Assembly (NCBI GenBank): GCA_020528935.1
Contig: JAJDFU010000093.1
Location: 1 to 5,755, forward strand
Direction: 5' to 3'
Source: Saprospiraceae bacterium
GTDB taxonomy: Bacteria > Bacteroidota > Bacteroidia > Chitinophagales > Saprospiraceae
Length of the DNA: 5,755 nucleotides
Shown here: positions 5,245 through 5,755 of the stretch, piece by piece
Layout: each line of letters begins with the position of its first letter
Numbering within the stretch: the stretch's first letter is position 1
Notes under the pieces: generated by a model
What the model was told of the DNA's origin: nothing
What the model saw: the letters and a program-made list of their open reading frames with translations, nothing else
The model's database searches: none
Made by a program: the position numbers and the translations under genes

Positions 5245-5755
5245 ATGACCTTCAAGGAAATTTCGGAACTGCTCAAGCTCATCAACGAATTGGAACTCAC
5301 CGAGCTCAAATTGCGAGATGGGGAGTTTGAATTGTCGGTGCGCACCAAGCGCTACGAAAAGAGCAAGCGGGAGACCACAGTCGTCTCTTCGCAGCAACCT
5401 GTAATACCGGTACCTGCCGTGCCGCCCACCGTACAGCAGCAGGCCGTGGCTCAGCCCCAGGCTCCGGCCGGGGAGTCTGGCCCTGCCGCTCCGCCGGCTG
5501 CCCCCACCGAAAAGGCAGCGGAAGAAGGGCTGGCCGGCGAGAGCAACCTCCTGGAGATCCGCTCGCCCATCGTGGGCACCTTCTACCGTTCACCCGCCCC
5601 GGAAAAACCCCCTTATGTGAAGGTGGGCGACACGGTGGATGCGGGCTCGGTAGTGTGCCTTGTGGAGGACTTGAAGCTGTTCAACGAGACCGAACCCGTG
5701 ATCGGCCGCAACCACGTTAAAGTCATTGTCGAAGATCCCACGCCGGTAGAAACAG
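5245..5755 (+). CDS. accB: Biotin carboxyl carrier protein of acetyl-CoA carboxylase; 3' end beyond window
   Basis: AccB carries biotin between the biotin carboxylase and carboxyltransferase parts of acetyl-CoA carboxylase, which makes malonyl-CoA. ATG at 5245 opens 170 codons to the window end. The N-terminus 'MTFKEISELLKLINELELTE' (1-20) and 'LKLRDGEFELSVR' (21-33) are typical. A Pro/Ala/Gln-rich linker covers about 45-100. The biotinyl domain starts with 'EIRSPIVGTFYRSPAPEKPP' (104-123) and 'VKVGDTVDAGSVVCLVE' (125-141). The biotin-accepting lysine should be Lys144, but the usual Glu-Ala-Met-Lys is Glu-Asp-Leu-Lys (141-144), followed by normal LFNE (145-148). The next segment (TEPVIGRNHVKV, 149-160) also departs from the common IESEVSGxxVKV pattern, with the conserved Gly shifted by one position. 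The final strand of the domain is outside the window. It follows efp by 9 nt, and accC would be expected next. The identity is clear despite the motif change. Confidence 0.93.
   Translation, partial: MTFKEISELLKLINELELTELKLRDGEFELSVRTKRYEKSKRETTVVSSQQPVIPVPAVPPTVQQQAVAQPQAPAGESGPAAPPAAPTEKAAEEGLAGESNLLEIRSPIVGTFYRSPAPEKPPYVKVGDTVDAGSVVCLVEDLKLFNETEPVIGRNHVKVIVEDPTPVET

Noticed and set aside
1..5755. CRISPR array, insertion sequence, prophage or defence system
   Set aside because: No direct-repeat array, terminal inverted repeats, transposase, integrase or defence-type domain was seen; all long frames are accounted for by housekeeping families.

Overview
The window reads as ordinary chromosomal DNA from a fairly GC-rich member of the Bacteroidota, possibly of the Saprospiria/Lewinella type. 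The phylum call rests on two exact copies of the Bacteroidota sigma-A -7 box (TAnnTTTG, here TATCTTTG followed by C) placed 26-27 nt before start codons, and on start codons that mostly lack a Shine-Dalgarno sequence. The narrower lineage is a guess. No mobile element, CRISPR array, rRNA or tRNA gene was seen, and no gap between genes exceeds about 100 nt.

Left part, minus strand (positions 1-1580). Three genes run leftward as a probable operon: a small DUF3253 protein (1320-1580), a compact MscS-type mechanosensitive channel (447-1265), and an exported DinB-like protein that starts 12 nt after the channel's stop codon and leaves the window at position 1. A 98-nt divergent spacer (1581-1678) separates them from the plus-strand genes.

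Middle part, plus strand (1679-3556). A cytoplasmic thioredoxin with a WCGPC active site is followed, after 39 nt holding a perfect -7 box, by a sodium:solute symporter of about 13 membrane segments whose substrate cannot be told from sequence.

Right part, plus strand (3557-5755). This is a fatty-acid synthesis cluster of a kind widespread in bacteria: fabH (ketoacyl-ACP synthase III, starts chain synthesis), efp (elongation factor P) and accB (biotin carboxyl carrier protein of acetyl-CoA carboxylase, cut by the window end). efp and accB are 9 nt apart and are probably co-transcribed from a perfect -7 box just after the fabH stop. AccB supplies the malonyl-CoA branch used by FabH, and EF-P may help translate proline-rich proteins, including AccB itself.

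I found no clearly new system. The observations most worth checking are the altered biotin-attachment motif of AccB (Glu-Asp-Leu-Lys instead of Glu-Ala-Met-Lys), the diprolyl motifs in AccB directly downstream of efp, the hairpin in the fabH leader, and a 10-nt leader sequence shared by the thioredoxin and efp genes.
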